Assembly: GCA_032358255.1 (NCBI GenBank)
Contig: JAULBX010029710.1
Span: forward strand, 1-64,000
DNA from: Heterotrichella gracilis
Lineage: Eukaryota > Sar > Xanthophyceae > Tribonematales > Xanthonemataceae
Reading direction: 5' to 3'
Length of the DNA stretch: 64,000 bases
Part shown: positions 45,576 through 56,293 of the stretch, piece by piece
Numbering within the stretch: the first letter of the stretch is position 1
Layout: each line of letters begins with the position of its first letter
Made by a program: the position numbers and the translations under genes
The notes under the pieces: model-generated
Databases searched by the model: none
The model's input: only the letters and a program-made list of their open reading frames with translations
Told to the model about the DNA's origin: nothing

Positions 45576-46749
45576 GGTGGGGGGTGGGGGGTGGAGTGGG
45601 AGAGTGGGTCCTGCAAGAAGTGATGTGTGAGGGGTCTTTCACTCTACTAAAGTGCTCTGAGGCTACACATCACAGCAGGTTTTGGCACAGCGTGTCGCAT
45701 AGGGTAGCAGTACCCACAGTGCAGCGCCAAACAAGCTGACGGCATCAACCCTTGACACCCTGGCACATGCCATCTCAACAGTGGCTAGTGGGGTGGCCAG
45801 GGGTATCACCACTCTAAACAGGTGGTGCCTTGTCGTGTCAAATACAGCAGCAGCCTCTAGAGAGGAGTGAATTGTCAGGTGCTGCAAACATCGAAGCTCC
45901 CGGGGCACAGTGGCACAGGTTGGCATCCAACAAGCCCATCTAGAACACCGTGAACTAAATGTTTCACCTGAAGTATCACCACTACTTTGCGAGCACGACT
46001 ATCCCATGGCTTTGGCCCTATTAGTCGCCACTGAAATGCATGCATTGTACACACAGCAGAATGCATGCATACAACCGACAGTCTAATTTGACGTGCCCAA
46101 AGGACATTAGTATCGCCCAACCCGCTCCTCTGCAAAGCTATGACCTTTCAAGTCAAGACAACGCGTACCTGCTGTTCAACGTGCCCAGTCACCAGTAGCC
46201 ACCCTGGTCTAGGCAAGTCAGCACCTCAAGCGCACATGCTGTTGCGAACCGTCACGCGTGCTACTGAGTCAGGGATCGGGTTTTTCTATCGACCTGTTGC
46301 AGCCACGGCTGCCCACGACGTCGATTTGTTGGGCCAGGTTGCAGGTGCCTCTGCCCAGTATTGGTAGAACCAAAGTTTTTGTTGGATAATGGGACCTAAT
46401 CGACGCCACGGTGCGAGGTATAACCAGACAGGAGTGCTTTACAGCGAATGCGCAATGGAAAGGAGAAGACAAGGCGGTTCTAGATCTATTCACTTCAAGG
46501 ATCCCCGGCTGCCTAGGCCTGGGCTGAACAGCATGCAAACCCTAGCCTCCGGCAACGCCCTGGTTACCCTACGGTAGGGTAGTGGGGGGTTGACACTCAA
46601 GTCATAGGACTTGCAAGGCTTGAAGCGGCTAGGCACATCCAATGCGCGAGCGCTTGCTGGTGCACACGTCCCGCGGGCTAGTGCCACGGAGCTGTTCACT
46701 GTCATTACAAGTGGTGGCGAGGAGCACATTTGAAGCAGACACAGGTTGC
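45576..46749. other. Intergenic, no gene seen
   Basis: PLC promoter on the left, 3' UTR of the IWR1 gene on the right. No exon or repeat family recognised. Confidence 0.5.
46705..46709 (-). promoter_or_regulatory. TGTAA 3'-end signal of the IWR1 gene
   Basis: TGTAA on the minus strand 41 bases past the stop codon, a typical place for the chlorophyte poly(A) signal. Confidence 0.55.
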
Positions 46750-49280
46750 TCAGAACGAGTCGCTGTCCCTGCTACTGCCGACATCATCCTGCACAATGCC
46801 CCACACCCGTCTGTCAGCATCCAAAAGCATGCATGCACAGACACCAGCAAACTGTTGCGATACCACAAAGTAGAGCGGCAATGAGACCCAGCAGCAGGCG
46901 CACCTCTTTATCCGAGCTCCCCTCCTCATTCGAGCTCCTCTCCTTGTCCTCACTATTGCTCTCCTCATCAGGGTAGCTTGCAGCATAGTATCCCTCAGCA
47001 TTGGAGTCCTCGCTATCCCGGGGGCTGCCAATATCGCTGCCATCAACCACAAGCCAGTCATCGTCTTCCACCACCTGAACAGGGGTGGGGGGGGTGCGGT
47101 GCTTGGCAGCGGGTGCAAGGACCGAGGGGAACGCAATGTGGCGGCGGGTTCATGCTAATGCAGGCATTGCGTATTGTGTGGCACAGGTACACCAACTTGT
47201 GGCGCTGCAGAAAGAAGCCCCCAAGTCCTTCTGCATGGGCAATTTCAGTAGATGGAATGACATCTTGGCCTCTGCCTGCCCATGCCCTCACCTGGACCAC
47301 AGGCACCCCCTCATCCTCCCCTTGACCCTCCTCCCCATCCGCGGCCACCATGTAGATGTCGTACACATATTCCATGTCACTGCCACCACCCGTACTCCCC
47401 TCCGCATCTCGTCCCGCTCTGATTGATGGCGCCGTATCTGTCACCGCCTCGGCTGCTTGCCCCCCCTGCCCCCCCTCCCCCGCCAGGTACTCCCTGACCA
47501 TAGGCATGTAGTTGCGCATGATGGCAGCCTCAATAGCAGCCTCCCTGCACAGGTGTGGAAGAATCAGTAGTAGGTGCATGGAGGGGCTGGGTCCAGGACT
47601 ACATTCGTGGATGCACCGCCAGCAATCAGAGGCCAGCGCACAGGGTGCCACAGCCCAACTGCCTATGCATTTGATTTTGCAAACGCTCCTCTGCCTGAAG
47701 ACTTCATGCATGACTATAAAAATTCGCAGGCAGCATGCTCCAAATTGCCAGATATATGCTGAAATATGGCTGTAAATATTGCCTGAACATTGCTGTGACC
47801 CTCATCCACTGCCGCCAACGATCCAATTATTCATCACACCTCTCCTGCTGCTCCCGCCTCCGCGCCTGCTCAGCCCCCTCCTGCCCCCCCTCCCCTACAG
47901 CCACCAGGTCCAGCAGGTGTGCATACTGGCGCAGCAGGTCAGGCCCACCACCCACCCCCGCCCCTCCCCCTCCACGTCGCCGCTGCACCTGCTCAAAGCG
48001 TGCGCTGGAGCTGGCCTGGTGGGGCGTGGAGCTGCGAGCGCTTGGGCCTGCAGTGTCCGCACTGCAAAGGATGACACATGCAAATGTTAATGCCACCTGG
48101 CGGTGCCTATCTTATTGAGCAAATGGCGTGGCCTTGCCTCCACATTGTGTGCTCGCTAATGCACTGGCATGGGCATGGGCCAAATGCAATATCGCTTGGG
48201 CCATACACTGACATGGCATCACTTGCTGACCCAGCTGGCGCAAAATCAGGGTGATGTTATCGCACACAGGGGCATTTGCCAAATCACCAGACCTGCTCCG
48301 TTCAATGCATCACAGCGTACAGGCAGTTGGCCAACCGGCACATGCGCCCAGGGTGCTGGGTGGCATATTGTCAATGCAAAAGTGATGTCCACCATACGCC
48401 ACTACCGTATGCCAGATGGGATCCGCCATGTGTATTCAGTATGCCACATCATGCACCACACTAACCCTGTACCCTTAACCCTAAACCCCACCTGCGCGCC
48501 GCCTCCAGCACCTGCTCCAGTGCAGGTTGGCTGGCGTTGTGTGCAGCGGAATATGTGGACACGCGAGTGAACCGCTGCTGGCGCCTGGCCGGGGGCGGGC
48601 GAGTGGGGGCTGCAGCGCTCACGCCTGCTGCTGTGGTGGTGAACGCCAGGCCTTGCAACTGCTCTGTCAGCATGTCCCCACGTGATAGCCGCTTCCCGGC
48701 GCGCCAGTACAGGCCCTCAATAACTGGGGTGGGAACAGGGGGAGATCATTCGGGAGCTACAGCGGCCAGCAGATATGCTGTACCTGAACCTACTGAGGTG
48801 CTGGCTGCCCCAGCTGCCGCCAGCACACCAGCAGGGTAGTGGCATGGGCCTTTCTGCAGGGTGGATCCCACAGTGCCATGAGAAACTGCTGTCCCAGCGC
48901 TATGGTAGGCACATGTTTGGACTTGCGTTGTTGCATGGAGACTGCTGCCACAGTAGATACCGGTACTAGGTGCTAACTGGCCTTAATAACCTTGCACTGT
49001 CCTGCTCCGACACCCATATGCAGGCATACTGTCAAAAAACAAAGTTCAGCAATTCTTCCTCGGCCACAGGAAAACACTTACTGAGGTCGTCGGGCGTCTC
49101 CTGGTCTCGTTTCCGCTTCACTCGAAGCAGGACCGGGGGGTCGACTTGCATAGCTGCCTCCATGCCTGGAACATCAGTAACTTGCATGGTGCCGGAGGAA
49201 CCTGGTTGTTTTTTAAACTTATACAAAGGCGACAGTGTGCTGCCAGCCTCTTCTTCACGCTTCTGCCAAACGTTGCACAT
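46750..49280 (-). CDS. IWR1-type RNA polymerase II nuclear import factor
   Basis: Exons (minus): 49280-49082, 48723-48492, 48061-47840, 47544-47292, 47074-46904, 46788-46750; phases close, 371 residues, stop TGA. Yeast Iwr1, human SLC7A6OS and plant RDM4/DMS4 guide assembled RNA polymerase II into the nucleus; RDM4 also serves plant Pol IV/V. Seen: an N-terminal PPVLLRVKRKRDQE (about 48-61), the middle SSARFEQVQRR, then the acidic signature MEYVYDIYMVAAD, EDDDWLVVDG, and DSEDSNAEGYYAASYPDEES (about 322-341). The alternating acidic/basic pattern is typical. The ATG at 49280 lies within overlapping ATG codons made by a GCATGCATGCATG run; only the third is in frame. Intron 2 begins with a telomere-like sequence. 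Confidence 0.88.
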
Positions 49281-49430
49281 GCATGCATGCACAGGTACAG
49301 CTCAAGATGCCATATAAAGGGGTACAATGGCAACGAGGCAGGTTGTCGCTACGATTCAGTTCAGATTGATATAACGGAAGGCATGCATTGTGACAACCTG
49401 TTCATATGGGGTTCTGAACAAGCACATAAT
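49190..49430. repeat. Diverged duplication, copy 1 (IWR1 5' end)
   Basis: About 240 bases covering the start of IWR1 exon 1 and its upstream region resemble 51060-51320 in the same orientation. Best blocks: GCCTCTTCTTC, GTTGCACATGCATGCATGCA, GTACAGCTCAAGATGCC and TAAAGGGGTACRAT. Divergence is high outside these. Confidence 0.7.
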
Positions 49431-49861
49431 TTATTAATTAGATTTGATTCCAATTATATGACGTTTAAGTTTTAAAGATGTTTTTGTACCATGGTTGGTG
49501 TTCCTACATTTGGCTGTACATAATAATCGCTGATCACAGTGTGCTGTAAAAGACAGATGGTATGAGACAGGCATGGCGTGTCAACTTCTAGTTTGGTAAC
49601 AGTGCAGACAGGTTGCATGCAGGGCTGTTGATGACGGGGGGATAATTATACAATACAATACGATTGTATTGTTACAAACCTCACTAGTCCTGAAAATGTA
49701 CAACATTGTTCTACCATCCACGATACCAACATAAAGCTGTAGATGCATCATTATTCGATACATACTGGAGCACAACTCACAACAAGACCTTTGCCTCCAG
49801 TGGAGAAGCTGGTTGTTAGAGGTTAATGTACACAAAGCCCTGAGGGAGTCCTTAATGTCAA

Positions 49862-50869
49862 TCACTGCTCCTCCTCCCTCTCGAAGACTGTTGACAAAGT
49901 GCTACTACTCCCAGCAGCATTAAGGCGCCGCTTATGGGTCCCTTTCTTGAGTGTGCCCCTGGTGGAACACAGGGAAACTTTCAAAGCTCAAACTTTCAAC
50001 GCTCCCCTTGACTCAAACAAGCTCCTAATAGTCAAGGGGAGGACCCACCCTGGAAACTGGGCGGCCTCCCAACCAGTCCATTGTGCAAGCCACTGACCTG
50101 CTGGTTCCAGAAATCCCAGGGGATGGCCTCAGCGCTCCCAACTGGGATGCCAGGCGTCGGATGTCTTCTAGTGACAATTTTCGCAGTGCTTCAGCCAGGT
50201 GTGGCGGCTGGTTGTTTATAACATCAAGCAGTCTCTGCTGGTCAATTGACACTGCACCCGAGAGTTACGTTAAATACAGTGAATTGCAGGCGAAGAGGGT
50301 TCAACAACCAGCAGCTTTTAAGCACACACTGCAAGCCTCTGATAAAGTTCAAGTTGAAGCTTAGAAGCTGAACAAAGTGGATGAAGATAACTCCTTTTGA
50401 AGAAACAAAAGGGTGGGATCGCAGACAGTCTCCAACATAACAACCAGTGAGGGTTTGCGTAACAGGTGGTATACGGCAGTGTACAATAGCAGCATGAACC
50501 AACGCTTCAGCCGGTAACAATACAAAGTCAGGATTAGTACCTGCTGAGTGCGCATCTTCTGATCGGCGGCCCGAAGGCCCTCCTCCTCCCTCTGCTGCAC
50601 AACAGTGACAGTCAGGGAACTGGTTTCCACCAGGGTGCTGTGCGCACATGCAACCCATACCACTTGCAAGTCACACGCAGGATGTGCGCAGATGAGTGTT
50701 AGTGGAAAGGCTAGACCTAGGTGACACACCTTATGGCAAGCACCGCGTTCGCCCTGCTCTCAGCCAGTTTGGCCATCTTCACCCGCACGTCATTTGGGAG
50801 GCCACTCACGTACTGCTGCCACTGCGGAATGGTCAGCTGCCCCTTGAAGCTCCATGCAGTGCGCGCTTT
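49862..50869 (-). CDS. Unknown protein, model incomplete
   Basis: Supported exons (minus): 50869-50730, about 50639-50541, 50251-50098, 49958-49862 with stop TGA. They read KGQLTIPQWQQYVSGLPNDV and VKMAKLAESRANAVLA, then TSSLTVTVVQQREEEGLRAA, then SIDQQRLLDVINNQPPHLAE and LRKLSLEDIRRLASQLG, then a basic tail GTLKKGTHKRRLNAAG ending FEREEEQ. The second exon ends in phase 0 while the third needs phase 1, so a further small exon or another donor is missing. Upstream, 51000-50876 reads DMMKFILRACGVSGDPYVTR and LVVNLVADNELSS in the same frame as the first exon, but a TAA separates them. Helical, partly coiled; no family recognised. It may be a damaged gene. Confidence 0.5.
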
Positions 50870-51059
50870 CTGTTAACTTGAAAGCTCGTTGTCCGCCACC
50901 AGATTGACCACCAGCCGAGTGACATAGGGGTCCCCAGAGACGCCACAGGCTCGTAAAATAAACTTCATCATATCGGACGTGTTGTTGGAAGGTGGGTATG
51001 CCTTGAAAAGTTGTTATGTGGGCAACGGTCGATGGGAGGTGACACCATATATACTGTGC

Positions 51060-51320
51060 AGTTACACGTGGGTTGGCTGTTTTTCTAAGTTCGAACTGTA
51101 AGAATCGGTGCAAAGGCGACCTTGACTGTGCTGCTAGCCTCTTCTTCGCGATGTTGTCAAGAAGCGAGTTGCACATGCATGCATGCACAAGTACAGCTCA
51201 AGATGCCTTGTAAAGGGGTACGATATTACAGAGGTAGTTCGCTGCGATCCAACCTAGAATAAGGTACCAGAAAGCACGCATTGTGCAACCTTTTATATGG
51301 GCCGCTGGATAAGCCTTGAA
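51060..51320. repeat. Diverged duplication, copy 2
   Basis: The counterpart of 49190-49430, placed upstream of the unknown gene. It keeps the ATG context GTGCATGCATGCATGTGCAA but the following reading frame has drifted, so it is unlikely to encode the IWR1 N-terminus any longer. Confidence 0.7.
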
Positions 51321-52127
51321 ATTACTTGCTTTTGAAAAAGAAATGCCTTTGTGCCTGTCTCCCCCCTTGATCCCCAGCACTTGATAAATGGGAACCAGAG
51401 CTCTCAGTCCTGCCTACAGGTATTTAGGCCTTCCGGATGTGTGCAGCACATGTTTTTTTGTGTCTTCACATGGCATCCCCATAAAAAGCAAGAAAGAGAA
51501 AACAAAGTGAAAGGAAACGCCACGGGTGGCAGCCAAAGAAACCAAATTAGCTTCTGCTCCGCATGGTCCCCAGCTGTAGGGCCGCTTGCCACACTGTGAG
51601 CAGTCACTTCAGGTGTAGCAACTGGGCAGATACTATTACACGTAGGATTGGCCCTGATAATATTATTGCCACACAAGAAACAAAAATGGTACAAGAAGCT
51701 TTGGTAAGAAATTTCGCAACGACAACGTTTTATGGTTGCTGAGCTGACAAACCTGAAATCATGCACAGCCGCTTATCAAAAACTCCTCTGATGTGTGCCT
51801 TGTCGCAAGCACTGCATCCAGTATCAGCGTCATGGGGTCCACAAATGATATAACTTGTGTAATATTACTTCAGCTGTCAATAGCAAATCATCTTAACAAA
51901 ATCCCCTGGCGTTCGCCTTGTGATTGGTAGGGAAACAAATCCACCAAAAAATGGGTTGCAAGGAAAGCCAATGCATGGCCCCCAGCTCCAGCACCTGCGC
52001 ATCTCCCGCATCGCCTGACCATATCTGTGCAACCCCGGCCAACTGAGGCCCGCAAGATACCCCCCTGACACGTCTGAATGCACCAGCACCTGGTGGCAAA
52101 TTCATACTGCAGGCACACTGGTTCACC
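51321..52127. other. Intergenic, no gene seen
   Basis: Presumed 3' UTR of the TLDc gene on the right and remote upstream DNA of the unknown gene on the left. No exon recognised. Confidence 0.45.
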
Positions 52128-54621
52128 TCACTTCTGTGCAGTCTTCCACACAATGCCATCCAGCTCCCACTCCTCCCCTTCCCCTTCCCGCACATACACC
52201 TGCACTCGTGCCACCACCCTTCAGTGTGGGGATGTCATGCATGCAGCTCTTAGGCAGCAGCGAGCACAGGCTAATGATGCAACACAACAGCCATGCAGAC
52301 AGCACTAATTCCATCATCTATAGCAGGCACAGTGTTCCACGTCATCCCCCATACCCAGCCTCCATGCATCCCAATGCAACAATCTGCAACTGGTCACACC
52401 CCCACCACTGCACACCCACTCCCCGCCTCCCTACCTTGAGCTCCACAAGCTCCGCTGACCCGGTGGTGCCCCGCCCACGCACAGGCCGTGCACCACCACC
52501 GGCCGCGCCCGGACCGTCACTGGCAGCAAACAGCGACCTCCCGCCGTCTGGCATCTTCTCGTAGTATGACCCCAGGCGCGAGGCGGCGGCGCGCTCCCTG
52601 CCCGCCTGCAGCTCAATGCGCAGGCCCTCCGCACCAAACTGGATACCGCCCTCTGCCTTGTCAATCACCGCCAGCGCACCGCCCCCAACCTGGGCAAGGG
52701 TGAGGGATATGGTGGGCTGCTTTGCTGTTGTGCGATCATCCCCAGGGTGGTATGGGCAGATGCCCAAAGCCTCGCCTGGGGAAAGGTTCCTCACAGGCGC
52801 GACGCATGGGTTGAGAAAGTGGTGCAAATTTAATAATTATAATGTTAAATCTAAATAAACACATCACTTGCATGACTGGACATATGCAAAAATCCCTGTG
52901 CTCACGCTTAATTATGCGAATTAAGAAGTTGTAATACCTTCTGATATCAATGGGATATAATGAAAATTTTATGGAATTATCCCCACCCCCCCCAGTTGCA
53001 GCGTGCGCATCCCTCACACAAGCCATGATGCCGACGGCCTCCCACACCATCCTGGTGCATGGGAGCGCACACAGCATCCAGCTCCAGCCAGCCACCACCA
53101 TCCAATGTCATGTACCACCACACACGCCAAGGCCATGGCGCATTGGTACCTCCATGCATGCCAGCCACCCGCACCCCCCACTCTCAACCACACCGCACCT
53201 TTGGGAGCTTAATTGGCATGGCTCCAGTGTTGCCATCTGGCCATGTGTACAGGAATGCAGCGGGGGAGTCGCGGTCATCCCCCAGCCCTATCCACCCCCT
53301 GGGGTTGTACCCGCCTATCACTGCCCCGCCTGAAGTCCGCGCGTACACCACCTGCGCCAACATGGGCCTGAGTGTGTGGAGACTAATTATCTCTCAAATT
53401 AATTATTTCCATTCAAGCATCAGGATTTAATCATCATTCAACCAATTTCACGAATTAGCTTGACGCTTCTGGCAAGGGAGAAAGATGGCCACAGCAAGCA
53501 GGCACCCTGTCGTTGATGCACCATTCCACAGCCCTGGACTAGCTACCCAAACGTGCAACATACCAGAAGTGGACTAGGATGCCACAGAGTAGAGGCATGT
53601 TCCACCTACCGCTGCACCCATGCCATCCACCTTGCTGTGGAAGGCTTCAGCGGACCAGCCATGTGCCTCTGCGTCATAGGCAAGCCTGCAAATAACGCAG
53701 GGGTTGTGGCACATTGTACAGAAACCTGCAGCAGCGCACGTGCAAGCACCGTTCTTGGTGGCGCATGATGCAACGCATGCGAGGTTTAAGGTGCAGCAAC
53801 GTGTGGCTCATGCGTCCGTGGTAATGGTATTGGGATTAAGAAATCCATACCCAATCCACATCCACATCCACATCCACATCCACATCCCGAACACAACTCC
53901 CTACCACCACCCACACACACACCCATGCACGCTCAACCCCCCCATGCACACACACATCACATCCCCTTCCCAACCACGGCCCCACCCACCCACCTGAGCG
54001 GCTGCGCCTCCAGCTGCGTGCGTGCCAGCAGTGGCCTGAAGGTGGCCACGGTGGCATCGTCCCCCTCCACCGCCTCTGCCCACTCGCTGGTTGTCGCTGG
54101 GTACTGCTCCTGGAGCGCCTCCTCAGACATGCGCTTCATGCCCATGGGCTCGGGGTCGTCAACCGCCTTGGAGCCAAACAGGCTGCCAAACAGTCCTGTG
54201 GACAGGAACTGCGGGTGGGTGGACAGTAGAGGGGGAGGGATCGAGGGATGGGTTTGTGCTGGTGGGTGTGCACATCATAGGGTGGCAGCAAGAATATGGG
54301 GTGTTCTAAGTTGAAGTCGCCAGGCGTGGTGCCTAATCATCTGCACCTTCGAGCGGTGGTGAAGCATATCCACTTGCCCTAACATGCGCACGCATGGCAT
54401 GCATAAGCTGGCATGGGCAGAAACGGTTTATTGGGGGCGGGACGCGAGGACCAGGGCCTGTCCTGCATGGTTGCCACACCTGTGACAAAGTCAGGCTTGG
54501 CCTCAGCTTGGCACACATGCGTGGGCCGGCGTGTGAGGGGTGCTGTGAGGGGCCGGGGCGCCAGGAGGGGTGTGGTGGTGGGGGGTGGGGTGACCAGGGG
54601 GCGGGACATCAGGCTGGCCAT
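52128..54621 (-). CDS. Plastid-targeted TLDc-domain protein
   Basis: Exons (minus): 54621-54480, 54195-53994, 53685-53610, 53351-53199, 52689-52435, 52199-52128; phases close, 299 residues, stop TGA. The N-terminus MASLMSRPLVTPPPTTTPLL, rich in Thr, Pro and Arg up to CQAEAKPDF, fits a chloroplast transit peptide. The TLDc core follows: RTQLEAQPLRLAYDAEAHGW, SAEAFHSKVDGMG, VVYARTSGGAVIGGYNPRGW, DSPAAFLYTW, IDKAEGGIQFGAEGLRIE, then RLGSYYE and a C-terminal strand ELVELKVYVREGEGEEWELD. TLDc domains bind the V-ATPase or act in oxidative stress in eukaryotes; plastid versions are poorly characterised. The spliced joins restore the family spacing, which supports the model. Confidence 0.85.
53856..53887 (+). 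repeat. (CCACAT)n microsatellite
   Basis: About five tandem CCACAT units inside an intron of the TLDc gene, followed by CA-rich DNA to about 53960. Confidence 0.85.
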
Positions 54622-55490
54622 TGCGCTGGGGGGCTGGTAGTAGGCGAGAGGTCTGGGTGAAAGGGAGGTTTGCCTGTGGTATGCGAGATGCCGGTGAGGA
54701 AGAAGCATAATATGTTGGGGGGGAACTGGGAAGGGTGTGCCTAGACGTTGTGGTGCAGGTCTAGGCTGTGCTATGCCAGGTGCCTTGTAGGGGTATCCAG
54801 ATACCAGTTGTTGAGCGTTTGGCAACACTGGTAGTATACTTTGCACTTCGTTGGATGCAACCACTCCCCTGGACTCAGAGGGCTTTGGAAGCAAGGTTAA
54901 ACAATGTTACGCAAAAAGCACAGCACCCATCTCAGCTTGTGATAACTCTACATCCGCGACAGCCACCGCGACAGCCACCAGGTGGTTTGGTCGGGGGGTT
55001 GGGTTGGTAGGAGGGGTGGCATGTGCAAGCATGCACGCATGCACATGCACACGGTGCGATGAGGGGCGTTTACCCTAGCGTTTCACTACTACCCAGTGCC
55101 CACGGCAACATCCCGGTGCTGCAAGTGTGCTGTTGTATGTTCCGTGTGGCACCCTCACCTGCAACGCCCGGTGACACCCGCCCAGGGAGAGCACCGGTGC
55201 CCGAGTCTCGATCAGCGAAGTTGTGGTTGCTAGAGGAAGCACTGCTTGTGTACTATTTGTTAGGCTAGGTTGCCGAGGTTGTGTTGCAGGCTGCAACTTG
55301 AGGACCCGAGTTGGAGGTTGCTAGACCGTTGTATCACCTACTACATCACATGCATGCACATGGGTGGCACACCACTAGGATCTTGTAAGCTGTATTGTTT
55401 ACATACGCATACGCACCTAGGTCGCGTTGGTTCTTGAGTGACTTTCCATCGGCTTTGCACCTACAGAATACGGGGTATTGGCTCGAGCTC
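54622..55490. other. Intergenic, no gene seen
   Basis: TLDc promoter region. Holds a double CAGCCACCGCGA near 54955-54978 and TGCATGCA-type runs near 55025. No exon recognised. Confidence 0.45.
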
Positions 55491-56094
55491 GACACTGCTG
55501 TTCCCTGCGCGGGAGAGCAGAGTTCTCACTGCCCACTGAGCGGTGCACCAGTGCCCACGTGAAACTAATACGACGCCTGGCCGGGGAAGCCTGTCCTGTT
55601 TTGGAAGTTTCGAATACGGTTTGCCGGTACAATGTAACAGACTTGCCGTGCGCGCTGGCATACTCCAAAGCTCGTGGGCAGCTGCATGCACGATGGGTGG
55701 GACACATGCATGCGTGCTCGCATTAGCCAACTTGCCTTTTGCCCTACTGTGCTGCCACTACATATGATGGGTTCAAAACAAAAATTGCCGTGCTGGCAGC
55801 TTTGTTTGCACGGGCACTGCAGCGTGGGTGGTTTCGTTAGTGTTGGCCTATTCGCAGGGCTTAGACAGAACGAAGCTGGCTCGGTCGCTTCAACAAGCAC
55901 CCTTTCCGCCCCTGTCCTTGGACAATACTTTGCTGTTCAAGCTGCCCTCTGTATGGCATCCGGTACTACCTGTGACTCCGATGAACTGCTGGTTGTGCTT
56001 TGTCAGAAGACTACTCGGTCAGTGACAAGCAGTGTCAGCACCCCTGCACAATCTGGCCAGGCCAGGTCCGCCTTGGCTGCCCACACCCCAATAT
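55491..56094 (+). repeat. Dispersed direct repeat, copy A
   Basis: About 600 bases closely related to 61325-62238, from GACACTGCTGTTCCCTGCG to GGCCAGGCCAGGTCC and CCCCAATA. Shared blocks include CTGTATGGCATCCGGT, CTGCTGGTTGTGCTTTGTCA and CGCGCTGGCATACTCC. Copy A lacks about 350 bases present near 61400-61755. No conserved reading frame, so probably non-coding or non-autonomous. A short second copy of the GTGCTTT-TCAGAAGACTACT block follows at about 56130. Confidence 0.8.
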
Positions 56095-56293
56095 AATACC
56101 TGTCACTCCAGTGAACTGGCTGGTGGTGCTTTTTCAGAAGACTACTTAGTGTGTGTGGGACGTGGCGGCAGTGTCAGGCTGTGGGAACTGGCTTGCGGAG
56201 ACCAAGCAGAGACTATCCCAGCCAGGCCGCACAACGTTGATGCAAGCGACCCCCACCCACCGCGGCAGGACATCCGCTGCTAAGCGCTCCCAT

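Noticed and set aside
49862-51000. Reassigned stop codons (TAA as Gln, as in some ulvophyte algae)
   Set aside because: TAA, TAG and TGA each end well-supported genes in this window, so one internal TAA is better read as damage, error or mis-splicing.
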